NCBI GenBank assembly: GCA_001599595.1
Contig: BCHH01000002.1
Location: 2,555,451 to 2,619,450 of the forward strand
Direction: 5' to 3'
Source: Beverwykella pulmonaria
Taxonomy: Eukaryota > Ascomycota > Dothideomycetes > Pleosporales > Melanommataceae
DNA: 64,000 nucleotides
The notes beneath the pieces were generated by a model, which was given only the letters and a program-made list of their open reading frames with translations, was not told the origin of the DNA and made no database searches. The position numbers and the translations under genes are program-made. Shown piece by piece: positions 10,637-22,395 of this stretch. Each line of letters begins with the position of its first letter. Positions within the stretch are counted from its first letter, which is position 1.

Positions 10637-11322
10637 GATGACTGCTGTGTGCGAGGAATATCGGGGAGTAGAAGGTGTTGGTGTAAGGTCGTGTTGAGGT
10701 GAAACTGTAAGCGCACAACAGAGGAGGGGCTCCAGAGACGGAGGAGTGAGTAGACGTGCAAGTTGGCGGGCGGGCATGCGTTGGCGGGGCACTGGGACTC
10801 GGAGCTTCTTTCCGCCGGCGCTAGTCGAGGCTCTTTAAATTTTCTGCGGTTGGCTTTCTCCCTCACCCGCCAGCTCACCTCATTTGCCATGGTCGAATAA
10901 TACGCATTACCTTCCACGCCAGCACAGCAACAATCACTTAATTGATAAGCCCATTACAGACGAATGTAGCATCTCAGCTGTGTCCGTCTGATTCTCCTCT
11001 GTACGTCCTGCCTTTCCACAGCTTCACGCCCCCTACATGATGATTATCTTTTTCTATGTTTTAATTTCAGAGTCACCGACGATGAAGTACAATAATTATC
11101 AAGCTCAACAGTCTGATATACCTACATCCCATTCGCTTCTTCTCAAGTCGCACCTGCAATTTACTAACGGGCACGTTGTACAGATACTGCTCGAACGACG
11201 CGACCAGTCATAGATTGTGTTCAATACCATCATTTCTATCAATTGCCTTTCTATTCGTGTACACTGATGATTCGTCCCATACGTGACGCCTCCCGCCCAC
11301 TACCTTCACGACGCACCCACCC
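10637..11322. other. intergenic: NTF2 upstream region and reductase 3' flank
   Basis: Both neighbours are on the minus strand, so this contains the NTF2 promoter and leader (high side of 10636) and the 3' flank of the reductase gene. No further gene or RNA seen. Confidence 0.5.
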
Positions 11323-12459
11323 TCACAAGCCCGCTTCTTGGAAGGACTTGATAGAGTCTACAATAGACTCTTCCAACGTCTTGTACTTCAGCCCCAATAT
11401 CTCGATCGACCGCTTATTGTTGAACTTGAAGATAGCGTCTGCGCCTCCTTCGGGGTAATCACCACCGGGCGTCGATTCGCTTGGTAGGTCCTTGTATTGT
11501 GGGAAATTCTTCTTGATGATCTGGGTGATCTCTTTATTGGAAAACAGTCCCGCGACGGTAAAGAAGCGCTTGTTGGCAGCTTCGGGTTTCTCAAAGGCTG
11601 CGACGTGTGCCTCTGCGACATCGCGGACATCGATCCACAGATGAACACCAGTTGCAGGTATTTCATCCTTGAACTTTCCTTGTGCGGCCCAAAGGATTCT
11701 CTGGTTAGACGTATTCATATTCTCCAAGGTGTCGAGATTGTGGATCTGACAAATCATGTTAGCATGCGCAGCAACCTGAAAGCTATCAACTCACAATTGG
11801 CCCGAACACCATTGGAGGATTGATAGTGGCAATGGTAAAGTTGGGCTTCTCCTTCTCCAAGAATTCCCAAGCTGCTTTCTCTGCGAACGTCTTGCTAGCA
11901 CGGTATCCGTGAATCGGGCTCTCGGTCGCCTGTTCTTCCGTTATCGGGTTCCAGTCCTCCTCCAAGTAGGTGTGCTCAGGCCAGAAGCCTTTATCTGCGT
12001 TAACAATAGCAGCAAAGGATGATGTGATTACGACGCGCTTAACAGTAGGTGCACTCTTCTTGATTGACTTCAAGATGCCTGTCGTGCCAATGATAGCTGG
12101 GTCAAGCAGATCCTGACTCTCGTCAGCCAGAGTAAACCAGAGTTAGCCAGATCACGGAATCCGCTTACTTTCTTCACATCGGTGACGTTGAAGTGGAACG
12201 GGCTGGCCGTGTGCAGAACTACCTCAAAAGGTGGGTCTGAGATCACAGCTTTGTCGAAAGCGTTGGGGTCGGCGATATCTGGCACAATGGCAAAGCCCAA
12301 CAGGCCTTTATCGCTGTAGCTCTGGTACGCCTTCTTAATGTGCTCGGCTTTAGCTTGTGTGCGGACAGTCGTGACAACTGAGTGGCCGCGTTCCAGTAAT
12401 AGCTTCAGTGTGTGAGCGGCAATGAAGCCGCTTCCGCCAGTGAGTAGAACGCGTGTCAT
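11323..12459 (-). CDS. NAD(P)-dependent reductase, GRE2/dihydroflavonol-reductase-like
   Basis: Extended short-chain dehydrogenase that would reduce an aldehyde or ketone with NADPH in the cytosol. Substrate is unknown (GRE2 relatives reduce methylglyoxal and isovaleraldehyde). Exons 12169-12459, 11795-12112 and 11323-11745, all phase 0, give 343 aa, as in GRE2. The Rossmann motif is at the N-terminus (MTRVLLTGGSGFIAAHTLK). VVLHTASPFHF, RVVITSSFAAI (catalytic Ser region) and the YxxxK pair in YRASKTFAEKAAW follow, then NPPMVFGP and IDVRDVAEAHVAAF. The ATG at 12459 gives the motif directly at the N-terminus, as in the family. Confidence 0.9.
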
Positions 12460-13747
12460 TGTAAACGAAAGAGGTATATTGGTACAATTATCAAGTAGAG
12501 GGCAAGGGAGAGTATTGCAGAATCTAGAGAGTGCCTTTATCAAGAATTCAGTGAACAATGTCGCAATTTGTATTCAGAGCACCCCACTCTACTGCGGGGC
12601 ATTGGTATCGGCTTTTGGCTTCATATCTCCTCTCAGCCGAAAATTTGTCGGTGCTTACAAAACTTGTTTCTCCTTTTCTACATAAAGTCCGCTATCGACG
12701 CATCTGATAATTTTCAGATGGAATCAGTCTTCCGCTGTGTTGGGGCGAAGATCAACATTTTCTATTTTCGCTAATGTCGTGCAACAGATTCTTCTTACTG
12801 ATTCGAGAACACGATAAGCAGAAACTCTATTGGATAAACGCTAGTTATCATTCTAACATAGCGTTAATAACAGAGCTTAACGTGGCAGCCAAGAATTGGG
12901 TTTCGGTGCCAGGAAGGTAAGACGAAATTTTGTTGTATGTGCAAAGTGTTTGTCACACAGTAACAAGAGGCCGCTTTTTGGACCGCTTCCAGTTCTTACA
13001 CCTTTCCACACAAGAGTTAAGTTCGGGTATACGACTTGCCGAGTTCCCTTCCTATTCTTTCTTACTTCTTCATTGCCATATTACCGATATCTTCAGATAC
13101 ATCGACGCGGAATTTCACTTTTCCTCCAACAACACTCTTCTCCTTCGTGATTTGACATGACCGAAATCCAAAAAATGGTCACTGGACATCGAATCGGCAC
13201 TGCAGTATTGAGTAGTATACGCCAATGGTATTTTACAAATTCGGTATCTCGTTCAATGCTCCAACCTTGTTTTCAACTACATTGTCAATTGGTTGCGATC
13301 TTCTCAGGAGACCATGTAATTTTGTCTATATATATTTATACAGGAACCGCAAGCCAAAAGTCACAATGTTTTGGTCGCCCTATCTTCAAACTCTAGTCCA
13401 TCATATGGTTGCCAGGAAGTCGAGTCTCAGGCGCTGCAAGCTCTAGAACTTACAACGAGTGCCAGCACTTGCCACCGGAGGCGAACAAAGTTAGCTTACT
13501 CTGAACCTGCATTAAATTCTACGCCGCCTCAATTTATCCCGCTCGCTTATGCCCGAAACCGGCATGCGGGTGGGACAGACAGTTTTGTCAAAGGTTAGTC
13601 CTTTCGCGGAGTAATAGAAGCTCCACATACAAAGGCGGGGCAAGTGCATCCTCAGATGAGGGGCAGACTTTTCACATCATACCATTCCCATTTCCTCTCC
13701 AAAATCACCTTTACTTTTACTTTTTGAGCAATTCATATTTAAAGAAG
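12460..13747. other. intergenic between divergent genes, no gene recognised
   Basis: About 1.3 kb separating the reductase (minus) from the methyltransferase (plus), so it should hold both promoters. It is AT-rich in places (a run of alternating TATA at 13325-13340) and carries only short frames without recognisable domains. Confidence 0.45.
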
Positions 13748-15139
13748 ATGTCGACCGCGAAACGAAGCCCACCTTTCAGAGCTGAACACTGCGGGTCATT
13801 ACTTCGCCCCGACGCTCTGGTTCAGAAGCGGTATGACGTCGCCGCTGGGAAAGCTGAGCAGTCTGAGCTCGTACCACTCGAGGATAAGTCAATTGAAGAG
13901 GTCGTGAAGCTGCAGAAGGATGCTGGGTTCCACACCATCTCCAGTGGCGAGTACACTAGGTTAGTTGCACGCTAACGTGTCGAGAGTTTGGGGCAAGACT
14001 GAGCATTCACCTCTTAGACACATGTTCTGGGGAACCTTCTTCGAGGAACTCAATGGCATGAAAGAGCTTCAGCTCGGGGTTCTCAAAGGCTACGACGCGG
14101 ACATGTTCCGGGATTACGCCCCGGACGTGAAGTCATTCATGGAGTCTAAAGAGATCCCCAACGCCGTCACTGTCTGCGTGGCCAAGATCAGCCACCCTGG
14201 ACACTCGTCCAACCAGCGTGAAGTAGACATCATGAAGAAGCAGCTTCCAGAAAGCGAGTGGAAGAACATCAAAATCACGTTGATCTCGCCGAGTTGGTAC
14301 CACTTCAGGTACCGCGCCGGAAGAGCTTACCCGAAGGATGTGTATGCGAATGACGAAGAGTACTTTGAGGATGTGGCCAAGGCATACCAGGCAGAGTTAA
14401 AGTTTCTACATGGCCAAGGAATACGGAATGTTCAGATTGACGACCCCAACCTTGCCTGTAAGCTCACCACATCACTCCTTTATAAACAACTCCTGACCCT
14501 GGTAGACTTCTGCTCGCAAGCTATGTTAGACGGCTGGAAGGCTGACAAGGGCAACGAAAAGACCGCCGACGAAATGTTCGATGCCTACGTTAAATTCTAC
14601 AACAAGTGTTTCGAGCGACCAGAAGACATGCACATTGGTATCCATCTCTGCCGCGGTAATTACGTCGGCAGTCGTCACTTCTCCGAGGGCGCATACGACA
14701 TCATTGCAAAGAAGCTTTTCCAGGTGACTGCCCTTCAACTCACCATTCGCCAAGAATCTCACCTCAATGAAGACTAACTGCTAACCAGGACCTCAACGTC
14801 GACACATACTATCTCGAATATGATACCCCGCGCGCTGGTGGCTTCGAGCCACTCACGCACCTCCCTAAGAACAAGAACGTTGTCCTGGGTGTCATAACCT
14901 CGAAATTCCCTAAACTCGAGGACAAAGACGAGATGATTGCACGCATCAACGAGGCTGGCGACTTCATTGCTAAGGGCTCTGGTCAGACGCGCGAAGAGGC
15001 GCTGGATAGGGTCTGCGTGTCGCCGCAGTGTGGGTTCGCGTCGCATGCGGAGGGGAATGCATTGGGATATGAGGATATGAGGAAGAAGTTGCAACTGGTG
15101 AGGGGGATTGCTGATGCGGTGTGGCCGGGACAGCCGTAG
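13748..15139 (+). CDS. cobalamin-independent methionine synthase (MetE) C-terminal-domain-like zinc methyltransferase
   Basis: Single-domain relative of the catalytic half of MetE, of the kind often annotated in fungi as 5-methyltetrahydropteroyltriglutamate-homocysteine methyltransferase or epoxyalkane:CoM transferase-like; the real substrate is unknown. Exons 13748-13959, 14018-14457, 14506-14723 and 14789-15139 give 406 aa, about half the length of full MetE. Likely zinc ligands are visible: His and Cys in GIHLCRGN (about 264 and 266), Glu in YYLEYDTP (about 300) and Cys in SPQCGFAS (about 370). The N-terminal HCGSLLRP and QIDDPNLAYF are typical of this subgroup. The intron at 14458-14505 is 48 nt and free of stops, so it would read through. 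Removing it restores DDPNLAYFC. The ATG at 13748 precedes the first conserved motif. Confidence 0.87.
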
Positions 15140-15590
15140 GATGGTTTCTCTGGTGTAGGACGGGCATGACTTTTGGGAGTGAGGAGTGGATGGGTGTGTG
15201 TATATGGGTGTTCATATCTTGATCGAATACTGATTTCAACACAGTGTTCTCATCATGGGGGGGGGAAAGTTGAGGATCTTGTTCAACATCTTGAAAAGTT
15301 TGAAGGATTATCCGATTCTTACTGGTTCGGAAATACTGGGGCGAAGATGGGATTGATTAATAGACCTACCTCTCTGAAGAGGTCAAGGCACAAACGGGAC
15401 ACAAGATTCTACTGACAAATGAGTCAAATTCAGCAAATTACGACTTTATCAGTGTGTCTTTTTGCATTGGTATTGTACTTTTTCTTATTGGAAAAGACTA
15501 TCTGGAATCGAAATTGTGACTTGTAAGTCTTGGTGCTTGGGATTTCCGATTCTCTAGCTCCTAGTGCATGTAAATCCACCCTTCACATAA
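15140..15590. other. intergenic, no gene seen
   Basis: 3' flank of the methyltransferase gene, with an 8-9 base G run near 15256. No supported feature until the LSC2-derived segment. Confidence 0.4.
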
Positions 15591-16165
15591 CTCATCACGA
15601 GTGATCTTAAGGTCACTGCTATCTTCGTCAACATCTTCGGAGGTATCGTCAGTTGTGATGCTATTGCGAAGGGTTCGGTGAGTAGCCGAGATGATGAGCT
15701 TGAGAATTCCAATTATTGCAAGATTGCCCGGCACAAATATGAAAATGTCGCATAAACTAGTTAGTCTCTGTAATTGTCTGAACAAATCTGATGGCCTTCA
15801 ATACAACATGACGAACTAACGCGACCCCCTGGATCAACGAATCCGGCCTCAAGATCTTCTCCATCGACGACCTACAAGCCGTCACCGAGAAATCCGTCCA
15901 GTTCTCCAAGGTTGTGAAAATGGCGCGTGACATCGACATTGGTGTGTCCACACTCGGGATTTGAAATCCCATTTCTAGATTTGCTGAATCGAACCAAGGA
16001 AAAAGGCCGATCTGGTGGAGGTATAGATTGGAGTGACTGGTCAGATACATCATGTACTATTGAATTCCATGTCCGTCATCCTTTGGTGACTTCGGAAATC
16101 CTGCGATGCTCTACGAGTGTGCGTTGTGTATTTAGAAGCATGAAGAGCGAGATCCTTGAGATGCA
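15591..16165 (+). pseudogene. truncated, inverted copy of the LSC2 3' end
   Basis: Plus-strand sequence encodes [26 protein letters not shown], a shifted stretch matching [12 protein letters not shown], and then, after an intron, [34 protein letters not shown] and STLGI with a stop at 15962-15964. This is exon 5 end, intron and exon 6 of LSC2 (736-2393), in opposite orientation about 14.5 kb away. Homology continues about 200 bp beyond the stop into LSC2's 3' flank. The copy lacks the first three quarters of the gene, has a frameshift before the intron and changes the conserved VRCDAIA to VSCDAIA. Retained intron and flank show a DNA-level duplication, not a retrocopy. Confidence 0.9.
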
Positions 16166-16638
16166 AGGATTTATGTCTTGACCAAGAATGGTGATGTTGA
16201 TTGTATTTCAGGCTCTCAAGTCTTTGGGTATCGATATCTTTACCCGACCAAGCTTACTTCCTCATCAGAGTCCAGAATTGGGTGCCTTTGGACCTCCGGA
16301 ATTGCGGAGTGATAGTAGGGACCTTTATATTATCCCTATACGCCGTTGACAAGAAGGTAGTGCGAGAAATATGACCTGGTAACTGAAGAAGCATCCTCTG
16401 GAAATAGCCATAACACTTTAACTACCGGAAGCGCCCGTGAGCGCAAGGAGTCACCAGAGGAGTTGTTAGTAAGGCTCTCTAATTGTAGCCGGAGTTGCCG
16501 TTCTCACTCACGTGCTGCCTCGATTCCGCGCGTTGAGCAGCAAGTCGGGCTTCATTTTCTTTAGCTAGAACTCCAACCCCGTCTTCGTCCAGCGCTCCAG
16601 TATTTTAGGGACCCTCGTCGTCATCAGATGCGTTACTA
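16166..16638. other. intergenic, no gene seen
   Basis: Lies between the LSC2 copy and the 3' end of the kinase gene. Only short frames; no RNA or repeat recognised. Confidence 0.4.
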
Positions 16639-18684
16639 CTAAGGTGGCATATCGGACATTTCCTCTTTTTCCTGATGCTTGGCACAAACCTCACAAAACA
16701 ATTCGAAGCACCACTCATTTTGTCGAAGCAAAATCGCAAGCTTAGAGGCCGAGGGTCTATCCTGAGGTCTCAAGTGCAACATATCACTAATGACTTTTAC
16801 AATCCATTCCAAGAATCCGTCCATGGGCCCTTCGGCATCAGCAAACCACGTCGATGTGTTACCACCGTTTAGTTTTTCATGGAAACTTCCTTTGAGGAAG
16901 GATTCGTCAAAAAGATTCGGATAAATTGCAGCCAGTATTTCGATGTACACACAGCCGAGCGAGAAGATGTCTGATTTTGAATTCCGGCTGTCGTGATCCG
17001 CGACCTCAGGAGCGCAATACTTTCTCGTGAGTGATTGAGGTTTACCGGTGGTGGTACTTTGTCCATGCTCATTGAAGTCAAAAGAGATGCCAAAATCAGT
17101 ATATAAAACTGAGCCTTGATGTATCAGAATATTGTGGGGCTTGATATCCTTGTGACGCACTCGCTGCTTATGCATAAAAGCTAGTCCAGTAGCAAGACAG
17201 CCAAAAGCCTTATAGAGAATATCTGTCTTTTCGGTGTGTCGAGGGTCAGAACGACTTATATCTTGATAGGATAGTAAGAAGGCCTTCAGGTCACTATCGT
17301 CCGCTACTGGGCTGAGGATCAGGGCGAGTTCTCGTTGCGCAATGTAGGTTGCGAAGACCTGGATGATATGGTGGTGGGAAGCGAGGCGGCGCAGGATAGC
17401 GAGTTCGTTCCGAAAATTACGCTCTACGGCCTTGAGTTGCCGAGTGTGGTTATTTGTGAATATCTTGCGAGCATATAATGAGCCTGTGTTGAGGTCACAG
17501 ACCATCTGGACAGCAGCACTAGCACCCATTCCCAGGTACCCCGTGATTTCATATGGTAATTGATCTTTTTCTTCCTCGTTGAGTTCCAAATGATCTCCCT
17601 TGGTGATGGTAATTCTAATATCCGTTGCAGCTTGTATCTTTGATTGCAGCATGCTGTCCGACAGACCTCGATTTGTGACTGCTTTCTTGAGTTCTAGGGA
17701 GTGGCTCTTGCAGGCTAGGCTTCTGGCACAGAGTTTCCCACTCGGGAGTGTAACTCCACACTGGTTTTGGAGGTCGACTGGTCTCGTGGCCTTGTCATCA
17801 CCCTTACGAGAGCGGGCCATAAACCCTGGTTGGAACAACTTGGGTTGAGTCTGTTCTGGAACGTCCAAGAAAGATTTCGGAAGCTGGGCCGAGTTTAGAT
17901 ATTTGGCATTGTGTTCTTGTCCAGGGGGGGGAAGTGGTTGGTATTGTAGGAGTTGAGCAAGGTTAGCAGTGGGGAGAGGACTTGAAAAATGTCTCTTCAC
18001 CTGGTCACCCAAAAGAACAGCGCGCAAATCAGGATTTTTGGCAAGTACTGCGACAGGAGGCACTTCCAGCTCGGACGAGCTTGTAACCAATTCTTGTTTT
18101 TGGTTGGGGTCTAATCTAGCCCTTGATAGGGCCCTAAGGCGTTGTATTTCAGCCTGTGTTCGTTAATGTACGTTCAGCTAGACAATAGCTTCTAAAATAA
18201 CACTTACACTTGACATGTCCTTATCCGCGCAGTCAATAGAATACCCTTCCTGTTCTTTGTATCTCAATGGTCTGACTATTGCTCTTGATCCAGCCATAGT
18301 ACTTATCTCCTCACTGAGAACCGCGTCAGATATGCCGTATCCCGGGATCCAGTAAGCCTTGTCTTTCCAAGTGCTCGGTCTCCATCCTCCTAACCCGGTA
18401 GCCTCGTCGACGATGGTCTCTCCAAGCCCACTAATGCTGTGAACAATTTTAAAAGCCTTAGTTTTGAGACCCTCTGAAGCGTGAGCATCATCGTAGCCTT
18501 TTAGATCATCGGCATATATTCCTTTCATATCGAGACTGTCTATGACGTAGTTCTCTCCCTCCTGGTTCGCGTGATCCTCATATTCTTCGTTCGCGCCGGA
18601 CTTGTAGTCATTTAGGGTTGCCAGATTCTGGCTTTCTAGTAGTGTACGCTGTTGCCAGTCATCAGGAGGCTCGTTCATGTCCAT
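16639..18684 (-). CDS. protein kinase with an upstream SCA7-type zinc signature
   Basis: Exons 18208-18684 and 16639-18153 (intron GTAAGT...ACACAG) give 663 aa. Residues about 100-155 hold a segment (WIPGYGISDAVLSEEI, ATVRP-like AIVRPLRY, EGYSI) that resembles a small domain seen in many fungal proteins of unknown role. Residues 291-310 carry C-x9-C-x5-C-x2-H, the SCA7 zinc pattern known from the SAGA subunit Sgf73/ataxin-7, followed by LKKAVTNRGLS. A serine/threonine kinase domain fills about 360-650: glycine loop GMGASAAV, Lys in YARKIF, HKDIKPHN, DFG (TDFGIS), CAPEV and SDIFSLGCVYIEIL. All catalytic residues are present, so activity is likely. Substrate and process are unknown. A decayed paralogue lies at 19430-20620 on the same strand. 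The call of kinase is firm; calling the zinc motif SCA7 rests on spacing and context. Confidence 0.87.
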
Positions 18685-19429
18685 CGTATCGGAAGGACTA
18701 CGGCGCAGTCAAGTATCGGGCTCTAAGGTCTCTGATAAGGGTAGCAAAGTTAGATGACTGCTGTAGCGTTTGACCGATGGGAACTTACAGGCTATAGCAT
18801 GATTTAGAGCTATCTCGTAACAGTATGGGCGGAGATAATGCGCAGTGCTTGCACTACTTTCTTCTAGTACCATTAGATGTTGGCAGTGTCCATTTCTTGA
18901 AATGTCGAGGTTTCGGTGAGATCTATGAGGCTCAGCAAGCTCGGATGTCGTGTTGTGATCTCCTCTGCATATCGACAGCGCTTACCAGCAGAAATCATTG
19001 GATGAAAAGAAACTCCTGCGAATGTTGCGAAACACCGAACACAGACGCTCCTCATGGGAGATGCCATAATTGGTCAACTAAATTTATGCATTTAGTTAAA
19101 CCGTCGAGGTTTCCCACATAGGCGTTAAATATAGATTTTTTCGACGTGTCGGTGGTTGTGTCACGTGTCCTACGTGTTTCACCACTGCCTATTCTAACTA
19201 GTTCCCCTGGCATGGGTCCTTGCGCGAGCTGTCAACTCATCACTGCTGTCAGAGGATAATAACATGAGTAGAGATAGAAGGGGTACTTAAAAGATTGTAA
19301 ATCCTATGCTGGAAGACACGGTAGGCTGGCTTAATTACAGGGAATCAACCCTCCGGCCTTTCTATTTTAAATTTTTTGCTACTCCTCATATTTCCCTCGG
19401 ATATAGCCGGAGACAACATTAATATTTTG
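18685..19429. other. intergenic, upstream of the kinase gene
   Basis: Should contain the promoter of the SCA7-kinase gene and the 3' flank of its decayed paralogue. AT-rich around 19360-19440. No gene recognised. Confidence 0.4.
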
Positions 19430-20620
19430 GTTCATGAAGCACGTGTCGCAGAATTCTCCGGTATCCAAGAGAATACATCCGTCGAGCATGTTCACCAGCA
19501 CGGAGGTCGACGATCTGACACTGGGGCCCCACTGTAACAATCTAAGCAAAATATCAATAGCCCAATTCGCTAAATTGCTCTCATGACTTGGGAAGAAAAA
19601 TCACCATGTTGATTCATGAGTACCGCTCATTTGCTCATAGAATGGACCTCCGAGGAAAAAGTTAGGGAACAGGTCTGATAACATGGCGGACAGTATTTCG
19701 ATATATACACAGCCTAGTGATAAGATGTTTGGCTTAGAGATTCTATTACCCCAGGCGGCAACCCCGGCAGTGTGGTGTCGTTTTGTGAAGGACTGCGGTT
19801 TCCCAATGGCAGTGCTCTATCCGTGTCGGTTGAAGTCAAACGAGATTCTGAAGTCACTATAGAAGACTGGGCTACAGTGGAGGAGCACGTTTTGTAGCTT
19901 AATATCTTTGTATAAGATGCGTTTTTGGTGCATAAATGCCAATCCTGATGCCCAGGCCGCCGAATGCCATGTAAAGAACTTTCTTATTTTCTTAATATTG
20001 GGGTTAAAATCGCCTGCGTCCTAATACACCTGTAGAAATGCCGCTAGAACTCCACCATCCGCTACGGGGCCAAATATTAGAGCTAAATGTCGCCGAGCGG
20101 TGTAGGTAGCGAAGACCTGAAGGATGTGGTGGTGGGTAGCAAGACGGCGTATCAAACCGAGTTCGTTCTAGAAGCCGAGTTTTGCCTCTGCAAAGTTCGG
20201 AACGTAGACGTTCTCGAAGATCCTGCGAGCATAAAAAAATCCAGTATTAACGTCTCGTATTATCTCGATAGCCGTGCTTCCTCCAACACCTATATATCTA
20301 ACCAGGAAGTAGTCAACTAGCTTCTTTTCCGTCTCCTGGAGCTCGATATGGTCACCTGTTTTGATGGATATCCGGCGTGGTCTGAGAGCTTTGTTTCTGG
20401 ATTACACCGGAAAATTTCGCTCATACTGTCTTTAAGAAAACGTTGTATGGTAAACTTCTACTTGGAACGGTTCTCTTGAGGTCTTCGGAATGCAACGTAC
20501 AGGATAGATGATGGTGGTAAAACTCACCCTTTCTGGTCACGAGAGCAACTCCACGTTGCTGGTTTAAGCCAGCACATCCACTTCCGAAAAAATGACCAAG
20601 GATCATCACCGTTAAACCCC
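19430..20620 (-). pseudogene. degenerate tandem paralogue of the SCA7-kinase
   Basis: Reading the minus strand gives a recognisable but broken version of the gene at 16639-18684. The SCA7 part keeps LSCTLHSEDLKRTVPSRSLPY (more canonical than in the intact gene) but has lost the first two cysteines. The kinase part keeps IGVGGSTAIEI, ATHHHILQVFATYTARR, GLAFMHQKRILYKDIK, ISFDFNRHG and NILSLGCVYIEILSAM. It contains several in-frame stops and replaces DFG with DFR and HKDIKPHN with YKDIKLQN. The kinase C-terminal region can be followed to about 19430 (GEFCDTC). The 5' end is cut off close to the 3' end of the transporter gene at 20631. At least two of the stops (positions of SYQD and HGQS in the intact copy) are explained by C-to-T changes. 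Confidence 0.85.
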
Positions 20621-20630
20621 CTGCCAGCAT

Positions 20631-22395
20631 TCAACCTCGTTTGCTCCCCCTTCGACGACTCAACGTCCTCGCTAAACTCCACATCCTACTCAAACCCTCC
20701 TCATCCCCATCCAACCTCTCTCTCAACCTCCTCTTCTGTTCCTCAAAACTTGGCTGCGTCCATCCACCCTCAGTCCTATCCTCCTGTTTCTGCGGCCACA
20801 AAATCTGCCTTAACGCCACGGCCCTCACCATCATTCCAAACACCATTCCCCACCCAATAACCAACAGCACCGCCATCGCACACCCAACGTACTGAATCGA
20901 CCTATTCCCATGGAGCGCTTTTGCAATCGCAAAGGTAGCCGTCGTAAGAGCCGTATTAGGGAAGATGAACGAATACCACGTCATTGCAAAATCCATCTTC
21001 CCCCTCTTCGCACAAGACCAGTGCGCCCCGACAGAAACGAAGAAAAACCACAGCGCCAACCCCCAAAGCCACAACCCGACCCAGTTGGCGCACACCATGC
21101 TCACCTTCCCGGCAAACTCTCCCATGCCCTCGCCCATAAAATCCCCAGGAACAACCTTCGGCAGCTCCTGGCCCATATTAATGATGCCCGCAATAGTGAA
21201 CCCGCTCGGTCCTACACTGATAAACATGCCCGGGCGCAGCGATTCCTTAGGGAGCTTCTGCGTCATGAGCCGGTAGAGGAAGGCCGAGTATATCATGAGC
21301 GAGACCATGAAACCAATGCCTTGGATCACGTAGCCGGAGAGGATGATGGCGAGGGCCCTTTCGGGGGAGGAGATCTTGGGCGCGAGGACGCCGGCGTGCG
21401 GACCAATAATGAGGAGTGGGTATGCAGGGAAGATCCAGACAGGGGTCATCTGACTTATAGTGAACGTCTGCGTACTCCACCTGTCTAAGTAGTCAATAAC
21501 AACCCACTAACTCCTTAGTAGTCAAAATGCTTGATAAGAGATTTCGAAAAGACCGAGATGAGGGGAAACTGACATAATAAGATAAATCCCAATCGAGAAC
21601 CCGACCGCCAACCCACAATCCAACCAAAACATAACCGCCATGGTCTGCTCCAGCCAAAAACCCGTGTTATCCACCCCATACTGCGTAATATTGATCAGAA
21701 TCGTGCCGAAACTAATCACTGCAGCCGGAATGAAGAGAGACTCAGTCGGATGCAAAAAGCTAGCTTTGAAAGTGCGCGGGTAGAAGTAGAAACGCAAGCT
21801 GATCATGAAGACATTGAAGGCGAAGAGAACCATGTTAAAGATGAAAAATATACAGCCTAGGGCGTAGAGGCCGTGGAAGCGGAAGGGTACTGGCACGTTA
21901 TATTAGTATTCGCAAATCCGTGATGGGAAGAATGGAGACGCACCCGAGTACAATACATTAGCAATTCCCCCCGTTGCCATCGTCATGGTAAACCAAGTCC
22001 AAGTAAAATGCCTAGCAACCATTAGATAATCCTTTCTCAGCTTGGCTTGGGGATTTCAGATCATACCTGATCCGCTCCCTGAAACTCAGATTCTTCTTTA
22101 CAACCTCCTCCCCATCTGCCCCAACACCATTATCCCCTTCCATCTCATCCGCACTGTCCTTTTCCTTAATCCCGCTCGTCCTACTCGCACACCTCTCCTT
22201 CTCTTCCACCTCGTCAACCGTCTTTTCCAACTGTAACTGCAAACCCAAACCGTCAAACGGATCACTCCTCTCTTGACTCGTCGAAACAATCGGGGGATGA
22301 TTACGCCATTTCAGACGTTCTGCGGCGCTGGAGTCAGAGTCTATTGATGATATGTCCTGATCTCTATCCTCTTGATGGGAGCGCGATTTGTTCAT
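20631..22395 (-). CDS. Mae1/TDT-type dicarboxylate or anion transporter
   Basis: Member of the tellurite-resistance/dicarboxylate transporter (TDT) family that includes S. pombe Mae1 (malate uptake), sulfite pump Ssu1 and plant SLAC1. It would act in the plasma membrane. Exons 22067-22395, 21944-22011, 21574-21889 and 20631-21480 give 520 aa. The first about 110 residues are a hydrophilic Ser/Glu-rich cytosolic tail. The membrane domain opens with [19 protein letters not shown], a hallmark of the family, and has about ten hydrophobic segments (for example [70 protein letters not shown]). [15 protein letters not shown] is also typical. Substrate specificity (malate, sulfite or other anion) cannot be told. 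The stop is within about 10 bp of the decayed kinase copy. Confidence 0.88.

Noticed and set aside
15591..15964. LSC2-like segment as a retrocopy or a second functional gene
   Set aside because: It keeps the intron and 3' flank, lacks most of the gene and is frameshifted.
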